15,593 nucleotides of DNA from an uncultured Desulfurellaceae bacterium (GCA_913056505.1 CAJXLZ010000005.1:1-15593); one strand, 5' to 3'; positions 7,019 to 14,584 are shown, numbered from the stretch's first letter. Notes: generated by a model from the letters alone, not told the origin. Program-made: numbers and translations.

Positions 7019-8073
7019 AATCCCCTCATAGCCAATCCTGTAGCAACGCTGTATAAAGCGGCACTATCTGATATATCGTTTAAATCAAAATCGCCGCTTT
7101 GCGCAGTCAACAACTGAAACGGATTAATACTCACAATGTCTTTTATATCACCTACGGACGATAAAAAATCCTCTTTTATATGATCAATCAAACAACCTGC
7201 TGCGCCGCTTAAAACAATTCTTTTAATGGAATCAGAGACCGCGGATTTAACATTTGTGCGATAAAATATAATAGAATTTTTTGTTTCATCATATAGGTTT
7301 TGCATTTCATCATGTACTATACTCAGCACTCTAATTTTTAAATCTTCCGATAAACTATTTACATCATTCATCATGCTATTTGCTTTATCAAAGGAGATCT
7401 CCAAATTTCTTGAAATACTATCCGTTATTGTTTTAAAACCAAAATCGACATATCTGCTGAATGCGGGAATCTCACCCTGCATAAAAAGCATCTTTGTTGC
7501 ATCATATCCGACATCAATAATTAAATTGGAGTCATTTACAACATTTTCATTATTGGAATAAAATATATTTGCTTCGGAAAAAACATCAACATCTGCCACT
7601 AATACTTGCAGCCCTGCATTTTTTATAGCATTTACATAACTGTTTATCTTATCTTTCTTTACAGCAGCTATTAGCACCTGCATTTCTTTGGCGTCCTCAT
7701 CTTTTTTCATTATTTGATAACTTACATTTACCGTATCAAGATTAAAGGGTATATACTGCTTCGCCTCCCACATAACAGACTGTTCCATCTCTTTTGCGTC
7801 TACAAGGGGCATATCAACCATTTTTGCAATAACTACGGAGCTGTTAAGTGCAATTGCAGTTTTTTTATTCTTTATTTTGTGTGTAGAGACAATATCCTTT
7901 ATAAACTCTTTTAATATTTCTTCATCTATGTTCTCATCCGTAAATAATGCATCCGGAGTTCTTTCCTTAATTGCTGAATTCAAAAACCTTATATTATCCT
8001 TTTCACTAATATCCACAATTTTTGTATAATAATGACCAATATCAATACCAAGAAAAGATTTTCTTTTAGCCAC
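7015..8073 (-). CDS. pilM: Type IV pilus actin-like assembly ATPase PilM
   Basis: PilM is the cytoplasmic, actin-fold (FtsA-like) member of the alignment complex; it binds ATP and the N-terminus of PilN. The 352 residues show the phosphate-1 motif GIDIGHYYTKIV (9-20), the MPLVDAKEMEQSVMWEAKQYIPF block (88-110), the phosphate-2 motif IIDVGYDATKM (185-195), the adenosine motif IVLSGAAGCL (286-295), and the conserved end YSVATGLAMRGL. The start is a GTG, chosen because GGAGA lies about 7 bases upstream and the family N-terminus fits. It is the first gene of the pilMNOPQ-smpB operon and faces the divergent promoter region. Confidence 0.96.
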   Translation of the reverse strand: MAKRKSFLGIDIGHYYTKIVDISEKDNIRFLNSAIKERTPDALFTDENIDEEILKEFIKDIVSTHKIKNKKTAIALNSSVVIAKMVDMPLVDAKEMEQSVMWEAKQYIPFNLDTVNVSYQIMKKDEDAKEMQVLIAAVKKDKINSYVNAIKNAGLQVLVADVDVFSEANIFYSNNENVVNDSNLIIDVGYDATKMLFMQGEIPAFSRYVDFGFKTITDSISRNLEISFDKANSMMNDVNSLSEDLKIRVLSIVHDEMQNLYDETKNSIIFYRTNVKSAVSDSIKRIVLSGAAGCLIDHIKEDFLSSVGDIKDIVSINPFQLLTAQSGDFDLNDISDSAALYSVATGLAMRGL

Positions 8074-8144
8074 CTAAATCTCCACATAAAAAATTTTTAT
8101 TACTATTTAACAAAACAAACACAAACATATATCTAACTTAACGG

Positions 8145-8173
8145 AAATAACACTTAAATACACTGCTTGTCAA
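8145..8173 (-). promoter_or_regulatory. Possible promoter of the pilM operon
   Basis: On the minus strand a consensus TTGACA (8168-8173) is followed after 17 bases by a poor TTATTT (8145-8150); TGTTAT (8147-8152) at 15 bases is the alternative. A consensus -35 with a weak -10 often means that an activator is needed. No -24/-12 GG/GC element of the sigma-54 type was seen. Confidence 0.4.
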
Positions 8174-8186
8174 CTAAAAAATAGTT
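8172..8186. promoter_or_regulatory. Short dyad overlapping the pilM -35 element
   Basis: AACTA (8172-8176) and TAGTT (8182-8186) form an inverted repeat around AAAAA. It touches the TTGACA of the pilM promoter, which is where a repressor would act. Arms of 5 bp in AT-rich sequence can occur by chance. Confidence 0.25.
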
Positions 8187-8215
8187 AGCAAAACATATTC
8201 CCTAAATTTTTCCTA

Positions 8216-8230
8216 AACAACGCAGTTGTT
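8216..8230. promoter_or_regulatory. Perfect 6+3+6 dyad in the divergent promoter region
   Basis: AACAAC-GCA-GTTGTT is a perfect inverted repeat with a 3-base centre. It lies directly before a TATAAT (8232-8237) and about 22 bases upstream of the -35 of the promoter proposed for the plus-strand genes. Size and symmetry suit a dimeric helix-turn-helix regulator site; no such regulator is encoded in the window. Confidence 0.35.
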
Positions 8231-8252
8231 ATATAATCAGATTTGTTTTATA

Positions 8253-8281
8253 TTGCCATAGATACATTATATATGTATAAT
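8253..8281 (+). promoter_or_regulatory. Strong sigma-70 promoter for the gcvR-like/def/uvrB genes
   Basis: TTGCCA (8253-8258), a 17-base spacer and a perfect TATAAT (8276-8281) make one of the best promoter matches in the window. Transcription would start near 8288, giving a leader of about 27 bases that is mostly the ribosome-binding site. Such a short leader leaves no room for a riboswitch. Confidence 0.7.
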
Positions 8282-8300
8282 TTTCGTTAGATTTTTTAAG

Positions 8301-8306
8301 AGGAGG
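8301..8306 (+). promoter_or_regulatory. Ribosome-binding site AGGAGG of the gcvR-like gene
   Basis: A full AGGAGG lies 8 bases before the ATG at 8315, fixing that start and predicting efficient translation. Confidence 0.8.
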
Positions 8307-8314
8307 AAATTATT

Positions 8315-8857
8315 ATGGATAAATATTATTATGCAGTAACGGTTATAGGAAAAGATAAGCCGGGCATAGTGGCTTCAGTTGCAGAAGTTTTATACAAAAA
8401 TGGTTTTAGTATTGAAGATTCATCCTCAACGCTGCTTAAAGATCAGTTTTCAATAATTTTGATTATATCACGTAAAGAGAAAATGGGGATTTTGGAGTTA
8501 AAAAAGGCATTTGCCTGTGTTAGAAAAAATTTAAACATGAGCGTATCCGTTAGAAATATAGACACAGAAGAAACATTTGATGATGCAACAGACAACATTT
8601 TTATGATATCCGTTTACGGTTCTGATAAACCTGGCATTGTATATCAAATTTCAAATGCGCTGGCGAAAAATAGTATAAATATAATAGACTTGAGGACCCG
8701 GCTAACAAAAGCAGAAAAACCAGTATATGTCATGATAATGGAGGTAAATGCACCGAAAGATATGGAAGAAAATAAAATCAAGCAAATAATAGATCGCGCG
8801 GCAGCTAAAATTAACGTTAATTATTCTATACGCAGAGCCGAAACCTACAACCTTTAG
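8315..8857 (+). CDS. Double ACT-domain protein, GcvR-like
   Basis: The 180-residue cytoplasmic protein consists of two ACT domains, about 5-80 and 94-172. Each opens with the ligand-loop motif: GKDKPGIVASVAEVL (12-26) and GSDKPGIVYQISNAL (102-116). ACT domains sense amino acids. The layout and length match the glycine cleavage repressor GcvR (about 190 residues in E. coli), which works by binding another regulator rather than DNA. No DNA-binding domain is visible here. It sits upstream of def and uvrB with no glycine-cleavage gene nearby, so its target is unknown. It is led by a strong promoter and AGGAGG. Confidence 0.85.
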   Translation: MDKYYYAVTVIGKDKPGIVASVAEVLYKNGFSIEDSSSTLLKDQFSIILIISRKEKMGILELKKAFACVRKNLNMSVSVRNIDTEETFDDATDNIFMISVYGSDKPGIVYQISNALAKNSINIIDLRTRLTKAEKPVYVMIMEVNAPKDMEENKIKQIIDRAAAKINVNYSIRRAETYNL

Positions 8858-8865
8858 GAGCAAAA

Positions 8866-9369
8866 ATGGCAGTTAAAGATATCGTTTTATATCCAAATGC
8901 ACATCTGAAAGAGATATGTAAAAAAATAACGAACATAGATGAAAAAACAGTATCAGTAGCCCATAATCTGCTCGATACTATGCGATTTTATTCGCATTCC
9001 GTTGGCATAGCGGCACCTCAAATCGATCAGCTTTTTAGAATAATAGCCATAGATGTATCAAAGGCTAAAAAAGGGCAAAAGTCCAATCATGGAGAACTAA
9101 TTATGATTAATCCTGAAATTTTGGATTGGTCAAGCATTATTAAAACACGTGAAGGTTGTATGAGTATTCCTGATTATGTTGGGATCGTAAATAGGGCAAG
9201 AATGGTAAATGTAAAATATTTAGATTTAGACGGAAATGAGAAAATAGTTGAAGCGGAAGGTTTTGAAGCAGTTGTGCTTCAACACGAAATAGACCATTTA
9301 GACGGCATACTATTTATAGATAGAATAATTTCCAAAAATGTTGATCTATTTGAAAGAAAAAAACACTGA
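8866..9369 (+). CDS. def: Peptide deformylase
   Basis: Peptide deformylase removes the formyl group from the initiator methionine of new proteins at the ribosome. The 167 residues hold the three family motifs: SVGIAAPQ (45-52), EGCMS (96-100, metal ligand Cys98) and QHEIDHLDG (139-147, ligands His140 and His144, catalytic Glu141). The first Gly of the usual G-x-G-x-AAPQ motif is Ser45, a minor change outside the catalytic Gln52. The ribosome-binding site TAGGAG includes the stop codon of the preceding ACT gene, only 8 bases away, so the two are coupled. The enzyme should be active. Confidence 0.96.
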   Translation: MAVKDIVLYPNAHLKEICKKITNIDEKTVSVAHNLLDTMRFYSHSVGIAAPQIDQLFRIIAIDVSKAKKGQKSNHGELIMINPEILDWSSIIKTREGCMSIPDYVGIVNRARMVNVKYLDLDGNEKIVEAEGFEAVVLQHEIDHLDGILFIDRIISKNVDLFERKKH

Positions 9370-9372
9370 TTT

Positions 9373-11349
9373 ATGAGCATATTTAATCTCAAAAGCGCAT
9401 ACTCACCATCTGGAGATCAACCCAAAGCAATAAATAATATTGTAAAAAATCTGCACAACAAAATTCAATATCAGACACTTTTGGGTGTTACAGGATCAGG
9501 CAAAACATTCACTATAGCCAATGTTATACAAAATATAGACAAACCTGTTTTAATCATTTCACACAACAAAACATTGGCAGCACAACTGTACAACGAATTT
9601 TCTATGCTATTTCCGGATAATGCAGTTGAATATTTTATAAGTTATTATGATTATTACCAACCGGAAGCATATATTCCCCGAACCGATACATACATTGCAA
9701 AGGATTCATCAATAAATGATGAGATAGACAGATTAAAACAAAAAACAACAATGAGCTTGCTAACAAGAAAAGATGTCATTGTTGTGGCAAGTGTGTCCTG
9801 TATTTATGGAATAGGTGAAAAAGAGGAATATGCTGGCATGTCCTTAAATATCTCTGTAGGAGACAAATTATCAAGGAAAAAACTTTTAGAAAAATTTATT
9901 GAGCTTCTATATGTAAGAAACGATATAGATTTTTCACGCGGAACATTCAGGGTTAGGGGTGAAATAGTGGACATATACCCATCTTATATGCGCAATTTGG
10001 CAATAAGAATAGAGATATTTGATGATAATGTTGAAAGGATTGCTCTATTTGACCCGCTAACATCAAAATCTATAGAAACAAAACACTCAGTGGTTATCTT
10101 CCCTGCAAACCAGTATATATCAAGCAGAGCAGTTAGAGAAAAAGCTATAAAGTCTATAAAAGAGGAGCTAAGAAAGCGTATATCATTTTTTAAAAAAAAT
10201 GGTAAATTGATAGAAGCACAGAGGATTGAGGAGCGCGTTAATTTTGATCTTGAAATGATAGAACAAACAGGAACATGCTCAGGTATAGAAAATTATTCGC
10301 TACACTTCTCAAATAGGAAACCAGGTGAAGCGCCTTCAACGTTAATAGATTACTTTGGTGACGATTTTTTAACGATAATAGATGAATCCCATGTTAGTGT
10401 TCCTCAACTAAAGGGTATGTATAGGGGCGATCATTCACGAAAACAAACCCTCGTTGATTACGGGTTTAGATTGCCATCTGCTATGGATAATAGGCCGCTG
10501 AAATTTGAAGAACTGCAAAAAAAATGGAAAAGTGTTATATTTGTTTCCGCAACACCTTCAGAATATGAAGTTAATTTATCTAATGGTATTATTATTGAAC
10601 AGATAATAAGACCTACGGGTTTAACTGATCCACCCATATTCGTCAGGCCTATGGATGGAGCTGTTGATGATTTATATGCAGAAATTAAGAAAAGCGCAGC
10701 AAAAAAATATAAAGTGCTTGTTACCACATTAACAAAACGTATGGCAGAGGATCTGAGTGAATACTATAATAATCTAGGTTTGAGAACAAAATATATGCAT
10801 TCGGAACTAAATGCTATAGAACGTGCAAAAATTATATCAGATCTGCGCAACGATCTATTTGATGCGATAATAGGCGTCAATCTATTAAGAGAAGGACTCG
10901 ATATACCAGAAGTTAATCTTGTTGCTATACTGGATGCCGATAAAGAAGGCTTTTTGAGAAGCCAAACAAGTTTGATACAGACATCCGGACGTGCTGCAAG
11001 AAATGCAGATTCACGTGTGATATTTTATGCCAATAAGCTTACAGATTCTATGAAAAACGCGATAAGAGAGACAAACAGGAGACGCAAAATTCAAAAAAGG
11101 TATAATAAAATGCACAACATAACACCAAAAAGTATAATAAAGTCCAAAGAAAGCAAAGTGCTTGAGATGTGCAATTTAGATTATTTGGATATGGATCAGG
11201 AAATAAAGGTCAGTAAAAAAGATATACCCAAAAAAATTCGGCTTTTGAGAGAAAAAATGCGCGAAGCGGCGCAGAAGACGAACTTTGAGTTGGCAATAAA
11301 AATAAGAGATGAGATAGAACAATTGAAAAAACTTGACCTTGAGACTTAA
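9373..11349 (+). CDS. uvrB: Excinuclease ABC subunit B (UvrB)
   Basis: UvrB is the damage-verifying helicase-like subunit of nucleotide excision repair. It receives the lesion from UvrA and recruits UvrC. At 658 residues it is full length. In order: Walker A GVTGSGKT (38-45), the beta-hairpin region YYDYYQPEAYIP (91-102) that threads DNA, SCIYGIG (142-148), the DESH box (337-340), SATPSEYE (392-399), the helicase motifs GVNLLREGLD (501-510) and QTSGRAARN (536-544), and a C-terminal UVR domain (about 622-656) for UvrC contact. It begins 3 bases after the def stop with only a weak purine-rich site (GAAAGAAAAAAA) upstream, suggesting coupling to def. Confidence 0.98.
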   Translation: MSIFNLKSAYSPSGDQPKAINNIVKNLHNKIQYQTLLGVTGSGKTFTIANVIQNIDKPVLIISHNKTLAAQLYNEFSMLFPDNAVEYFISYYDYYQPEAYIPRTDTYIAKDSSINDEIDRLKQKTTMSLLTRKDVIVVASVSCIYGIGEKEEYAGMSLNISVGDKLSRKKLLEKFIELLYVRNDIDFSRGTFRVRGEIVDIYPSYMRNLAIRIEIFDDNVERIALFDPLTSKSIETKHSVVIFPANQYISSRAVREKAIKSIKEELRKRISFFKKNGKLIEAQRIEERVNFDLEMIEQTGTCSGIENYSLHFSNRKPGEAPSTLIDYFGDDFLTIIDESHVSVPQLKGMYRGDHSRKQTLVDYGFRLPSAMDNRPLKFEELQKKWKSVIFVSATPSEYEVNLSNGIIIEQIIRPTGLTDPPIFVRPMDGAVDDLYAEIKKSAAKKYKVLVTTLTKRMAEDLSEYYNNLGLRTKYMHSELNAIERAKIISDLRNDLFDAIIGVNLLREGLDIPEVNLVAILDADKEGFLRSQTSLIQTSGRAARNADSRVIFYANKLTDSMKNAIRETNRRRKIQKRYNKMHNITPKSIIKSKESKVLEMCNLDYLDMDQEIKVSKKDIPKKIRLLREKMREAAQKTNFELAIKIRDEIEQLKKLDLET

Positions 11350-11360
11350 AGTGTTATTAT
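11333..11360 (+). promoter_or_regulatory. Possible internal promoter before smsC
   Basis: TTGACC (11333-11338), a 16-base spacer and TATTAT (11355-11360) overlap the last codons of uvrB and the 47-base gap. Both hexamers match the consensus in five of six positions. It would allow the Fe-S genes and those downstream to be expressed apart from the def-uvrB group. Confidence 0.5.
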
Positions 11361-11396
11361 TTAAAGACTTTAAAGGAAGCGATAATAGGAGGGTTA

Positions 11397-12113
11397 ATGT
11401 TAGCGCTTGAAGATATAAGATACAGTAAAAATTCCAATGATATAGTAAAAGGCGTGTCAATGAAATTTGAGCGTGGCGGTGTTTTTGGTATAATAGGCAA
11501 TAATGGCGTGGGTAAATCCACCATAGGTTATATTATTATGGGATTATCGGAATACAAGCCTACCTCAGGTAGAATAATTTTATCCGGCGAGGACATAACC
11601 AACCTTGATGTAACCAATAGAGCAAAAAAGGGCATCTCCTTGCTCTGGCAGGAGCCTGCTCGATTTGAGGGCTTGAGCATTAAAGATTATCTAACCTTGA
11701 ATAAAAAAATAGATATAAAGAGTGTTGAAGAGGCATTGGATATGGTCAACCTTGAACCTAAATTGTATCTAAACAGACTCGTAGATAAAAAATTATCCGG
11801 CGGTGAGAGAAAAAAGGTGGAACTTGCAAGTTGTATGCTGCTAAAACCGAAATATATCGTGTTAGATGAACCGGATTCAGGTATTGATATAATGAGTCTT
11901 GATATGATTGTTAAAATAATACACTATTTTCAGGACAACAATACAGGGGTTATACTCATAACTCACAGAAAAGAGATAGCTAAGGAATGTGAATATTCAT
12001 ATCTGTTGTGTAATGGGAAAATATTCTTAGAAGGCAAAAGCGATAAAATAATAAAGTATTATGAGAAAACCTGCGACAGCTGCGGACACATAAATTATGC
12101 GGAGGAAAAATAA
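11397..12113 (+). CDS. smsC: SufC-like ABC ATPase of the minimal SMS Fe-S assembly system (SmsC)
   Basis: The 238-residue protein is an ABC ATPase without membrane segments: Walker A GNNGVGKS (34-41), Q-loop WQEP with Gln85, signature LSGGERKK (133-140), Walker B YIVLDEP (153-159), D-loop SGID and His190. The SLLWQEPARFEG block and a SufB/D-type partner directly downstream (stop and start overlap by one base) identify it as the ATPase of SufBC-type Fe-S cluster assembly, here the two-gene SMS form known in archaea and anaerobic bacteria. The C-terminus carries CDSCGH (226-231), a Cys-x-x-Cys tail absent from E. coli SufC. AGGAGGG lies only 3-4 bases before the ATG, but the family N-terminus supports this start. 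LptB was considered because lptA is nearby; the partner gene argues against it. Confidence 0.88.
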   Translation: MLALEDIRYSKNSNDIVKGVSMKFERGGVFGIIGNNGVGKSTIGYIIMGLSEYKPTSGRIILSGEDITNLDVTNRAKKGISLLWQEPARFEGLSIKDYLTLNKKIDIKSVEEALDMVNLEPKLYLNRLVDKKLSGGERKKVELASCMLLKPKYIVLDEPDSGIDIMSLDMIVKIIHYFQDNNTGVILITHRKEIAKECEYSYLLCNGKIFLEGKSDKIIKYYEKTCDSCGHINYAEEK

Positions 12114-13072
12114 TGGACGTAGTAAAAGGCTATGAAAAGGAATTTAATCAACTTGTAGAGACGTATGAAAAAAATACTCACGATAAAAGCCTGTTGAATC
12201 CATCTATAGCAAATATAATAGTTAGCGGAAATAAAGTTGTAGGACTAAACAATACGCCCGGATTTCGCATATCCTCAAAAACAAGGGGTGATGGGTTTGT
12301 AATTATAGATGTAAATATAGAAGATAACACAAAAATGCTTATGCCTGTGCATCTATGTACAGGATTTTTGGAAAAAAAAGGCGAACAATTATTGAAATTT
12401 AATTACAATATAGGTGAAAATGTCAAGGTTAAATTCAAATCACACTGCATATTAACAAACGTCGAGAAGCTGCATCATTATATGACAAGTGATATGTATA
12501 TAGGAAAAAACTCGCATGTGGAATATGAAGATGAGCATTTCCATGATGAGAAAGGCGGCGTTTTTGTAGAAACATTGACATATGCAAAATTGGATGAAAA
12601 TTCATATTTTAAAACTAAATTTTACGAGACAAAAACACGCGTAGGCAGAATAAATGTACTATTGGATTTAGATTTGGGCAACTATGCAAAAGCCGATTTA
12701 GAGAGCAAAATATACGGGCAGAAGGATGATATAATAGATATAAAGGAGATAATGAGGCTAAATGGTAAACATTCATCAGGCATAGCAAAATCCACAGTCT
12801 TTGCTACCGATGCCACAAAAGCTCATGTAATAAATGAAGCCTACGGAAACGCAGCCTATGCTAAAGGCCATATAGAATGCAATGAAATTGTCAAAGGACA
12901 CGATATGTCGGTTTCAACGGTGCCTGTTTTAAAGGTACAGAATGAAAAAGCAGAGCTCACGCACGAGGCAAGCGTAGGGAGAATAAAACAGGACCAAATA
13001 GAAATTCTTATGTCTAAAGGACTTGCAGAAGATGAAGCTACCGCCTTAATAGTCAATGGACTTCTAAGCTGA
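12113..13072 (+). CDS. smsB: SufB/SufD-like scaffold of the minimal SMS Fe-S assembly system (SmsB)
   Basis: This 319-residue protein corresponds to the short SufB/D scaffold on which SMS systems build Fe-S clusters. The centre (about 100-280) is a beta-helix-like run of short strands. The C-terminus LTHEASVGRI...QIEILMSKGLAEDEATALIVNGLL is the diagnostic SufB/D end. Cys256 (in HIECNEIV) aligns by eye with the SufB Cys405 of E. coli, and His284-Glu285 (in THEAS) with the His/Glu used in the SufB-SufD cluster site; all are present in one chain, as needed for a homodimer working with SmsC. Residues before about 100 lack the long N-terminal region of E. coli SufB. No cysteine desulfurase gene is nearby. 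Confidence 0.9.
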   Translation: MDVVKGYEKEFNQLVETYEKNTHDKSLLNPSIANIIVSGNKVVGLNNTPGFRISSKTRGDGFVIIDVNIEDNTKMLMPVHLCTGFLEKKGEQLLKFNYNIGENVKVKFKSHCILTNVEKLHHYMTSDMYIGKNSHVEYEDEHFHDEKGGVFVETLTYAKLDENSYFKTKFYETKTRVGRINVLLDLDLGNYAKADLESKIYGQKDDIIDIKEIMRLNGKHSSGIAKSTVFATDATKAHVINEAYGNAAYAKGHIECNEIVKGHDMSVSTVPVLKVQNEKAELTHEASVGRIKQDQIEILMSKGLAEDEATALIVNGLLS

Positions 13073-13085
13073 AAGAAACATTTCT

Positions 13086-13355
13086 ATGTTTAAAATAATA
13101 TTTCTAATAATAGTACTGTTAGTTTTTTTATTCATATATTCAGCAAAAAAGAAGATAGATGCTTTTTTAGATAATATGTTTCCCAAAAACAGTAATCGGG
13201 TACACAGCGCTAACAATAACGAAGAGGAGTTGGTAAAGTGTGAAAATTGTGGCACCTATATACCAAAATCACAGGCTATTAAAAAAATACGCATAGGCAA
13301 AAAGCCTTTGTATTTCTGTTCGGAAAAATGTAAAAAAGAATATAAAGGGAGGTAA
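13086..13355 (+). CDS. Small membrane-anchored protein with four-cysteine metal-binding-like domain (PP0621-like)
   Basis: The 89-residue protein has one N-terminal membrane segment (about 3-19), a basic/charged linker, and a C-terminal CENC (52-55) ... FCSEKCKKEY (77-86) module. Cys52, Cys55, Cys78 and Cys82 could bind Zn or Fe. The layout resembles the PP0621/TRASH-like small proteins found in Gram-negative bacteria, whose function is not known to me. It lies 13 bases after smsB and its last codons form the strong GGGAGG site for the transaldolase gene. Its own ribosome-binding site is weak (GAAAG). Any role with the Fe-S genes is inference from position. Confidence 0.75.
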   Translation: MFKIIFLIIVLLVFLFIYSAKKKIDAFLDNMFPKNSNRVHSANNNEEELVKCENCGTYIPKSQAIKKIRIGKKPLYFCSEKCKKEYKGR

Positions 13356-13359
13356 AATT

Positions 13360-14007
13360 ATGAAATTTTTTCTTGATACAGCGAACATTGAACAAATAAA
13401 ATACTTTGCCGATATGGGTTTAGTTGATGGCGTAACAACCAATCCGTCTTTAATTGCAAAAGAAGGGAAGGATTTTGAAGAAACCATAAAAGAGATAACA
13501 TCTATTGTCGATGGCCCCATCTCCGCTGAGGTTACGGCAACTGATGCGGATAGCATGGTTAAACAGGCAAGAGAACTGGCAAAAATCCATAATAATATTG
13601 TAGTTAAAATCCCGATGATAAAAGAAGGTGTAAAGGCTACAAATGTTTTATCTAAAGAGGAAATAAATATTAATATGACGCTTATTTTTTCACCTGTTCA
13701 GGCACTATTGGCGGCAAAAGCCGGAGCCAAATATGTCAGCCCGTTTGTTGGAAGGTTGGACGATATATCGCACGTAGGCATGGAACTGCCTGAAACAATA
13801 AGAGAGATATTCGATAATTATGACTATGACTGCGAAATTATAGTGGCAAGCATAAGAAATCCGCTACATGTGATCGAGGCGGCACGAATGGGCGCAGACA
13901 TAGCGACTATACCGCCCAAAGTTATGGAGCAAATGTTTAAACATCCACTTACCGATATAGGACTGGAAAAATTTATGAGCGATTGGAATAAAACATTTGG
14001 CAACTAA
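13360..14007 (+). CDS. tal: Transaldolase (small TalC/Fsa-family)
   Basis: This 215-residue enzyme of the small transaldolase family moves a three-carbon dihydroxyacetone unit between sugar phosphates in the non-oxidative pentose phosphate pathway. Marks: FFLDTANIEQIK (3-14), DGVTTNPSL (23-31), Schiff-base Lys83 in VVKIPM, and SPFVGRLDD (127-135). Glu57 and Phe129 occupy the places where fructose-6-phosphate aldolase (FsaA) has Gln59 and Tyr131, so transaldolase rather than FSA activity is likely. The start is fixed by GGGAGGT 5-6 bases upstream. The end overlaps the next gene by 11 bases. Confidence 0.95.
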   Translation: MKFFLDTANIEQIKYFADMGLVDGVTTNPSLIAKEGKDFEETIKEITSIVDGPISAEVTATDADSMVKQARELAKIHNNIVVKIPMIKEGVKATNVLSKEEININMTLIFSPVQALLAAKAGAKYVSPFVGRLDDISHVGMELPETIREIFDNYDYDCEIIVASIRNPLHVIEAARMGADIATIPPKVMEQMFKHPLTDIGLEKFMSDWNKTFGN

Positions 14008-14584
14008 AAAAATTATCTGCGCAGCCACCAATAATGAAAATAAATTAAAGGAAATCAGAGAGATATTAAATGGTGTGGATGTGCAGCCATCTTCCTATTT
14101 TACAAGAGATTTCTATGTAGAGGAGACGGGCAACAGTTTTTGTGAAAATGCATATTTAAAAGCAAAGCATCTGAGTATATATGCAGATATTGTTATAGCA
14201 GATGATTCAGGACTTGAGGTATTTGCTCTTAATAATGAACCTGGCATTTTTTCATCAAGATATTCAAAAGAGGGCACAGATAGATCAAATGTGGAAAAAC
14301 TACTCAAAGCTATGGAAAACATAATCGATAGGAGAGCACGGTTTACATGCTGCATAGTTGCAATAATAAATGGCGAAACCGTACAAAAAGAAGGGTTCAT
14401 ATATGGAACGATAAAAGATCACCCTGCAGGAAACAACGGTTTTGGATATGACCCCGTATTTATACCTAACGGATACGAGAAAACATTCGCAGAGATGAAA
14501 AAAGAGGTGAAAAATTCAATATCGCACAGAAAAAATGCTTTAGAATTGCTTAAAAAAGAGCTGATTATGAGAGGTTTGATATGA
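13997..14584 (+). CDS. rdgB: dITP/XTP pyrophosphatase (RdgB/HAM1 family)
   Basis: The enzyme cleaves non-canonical purine NTPs (dITP, XTP) to the monophosphate, cleaning the nucleotide pool. The 195 residues show AATNNENKLKEI (9-20), DDSGLEV (69-75) with the catalytic Asp, the HPAGNNGFGYDPVF block (142-155) and SHRKNAL (176-182). The start is TTG at 13997: an in-frame stop lies at 13976-13978 and no ATG or GTG falls between, so TTG is the only plausible start. It lies inside the end of the transaldolase gene with only a weak GGAA upstream, which suggests coupled, low-level translation. It overlaps lptA by ATGA. Confidence 0.95.
   Translation: MATKKIICAATNNENKLKEIREILNGVDVQPSSYFTRDFYVEETGNSFCENAYLKAKHLSIYADIVIADDSGLEVFALNNEPGIFSSRYSKEGTDRSNVEKLLKAMENIIDRRARFTCCIVAIINGETVQKEGFIYGTIKDHPAGNNGFGYDPVFIPNGYEKTFAEMKKEVKNSISHRKNALELLKKELIMRGLI

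Noticed and set aside
8074..8314. Glycine riboswitch upstream of the GcvR-like gene
   Set aside because: The best promoter leaves a leader of only about 27 bases, and no conserved riboswitch core was seen in the region.
11397..12113. LptB as the identity of the ABC ATPase, because lptA is 2.5 kb downstream
   Set aside because: The next gene overlaps it and is a SufB/D-type scaffold, and the WQEP region and Cys tail fit SufC/SmsC better.
13360..14007. Fructose-6-phosphate aldolase (FsaA)
   Set aside because: Glu57 and Phe129 stand where FsaA has Gln and Tyr, which points to transaldolase.
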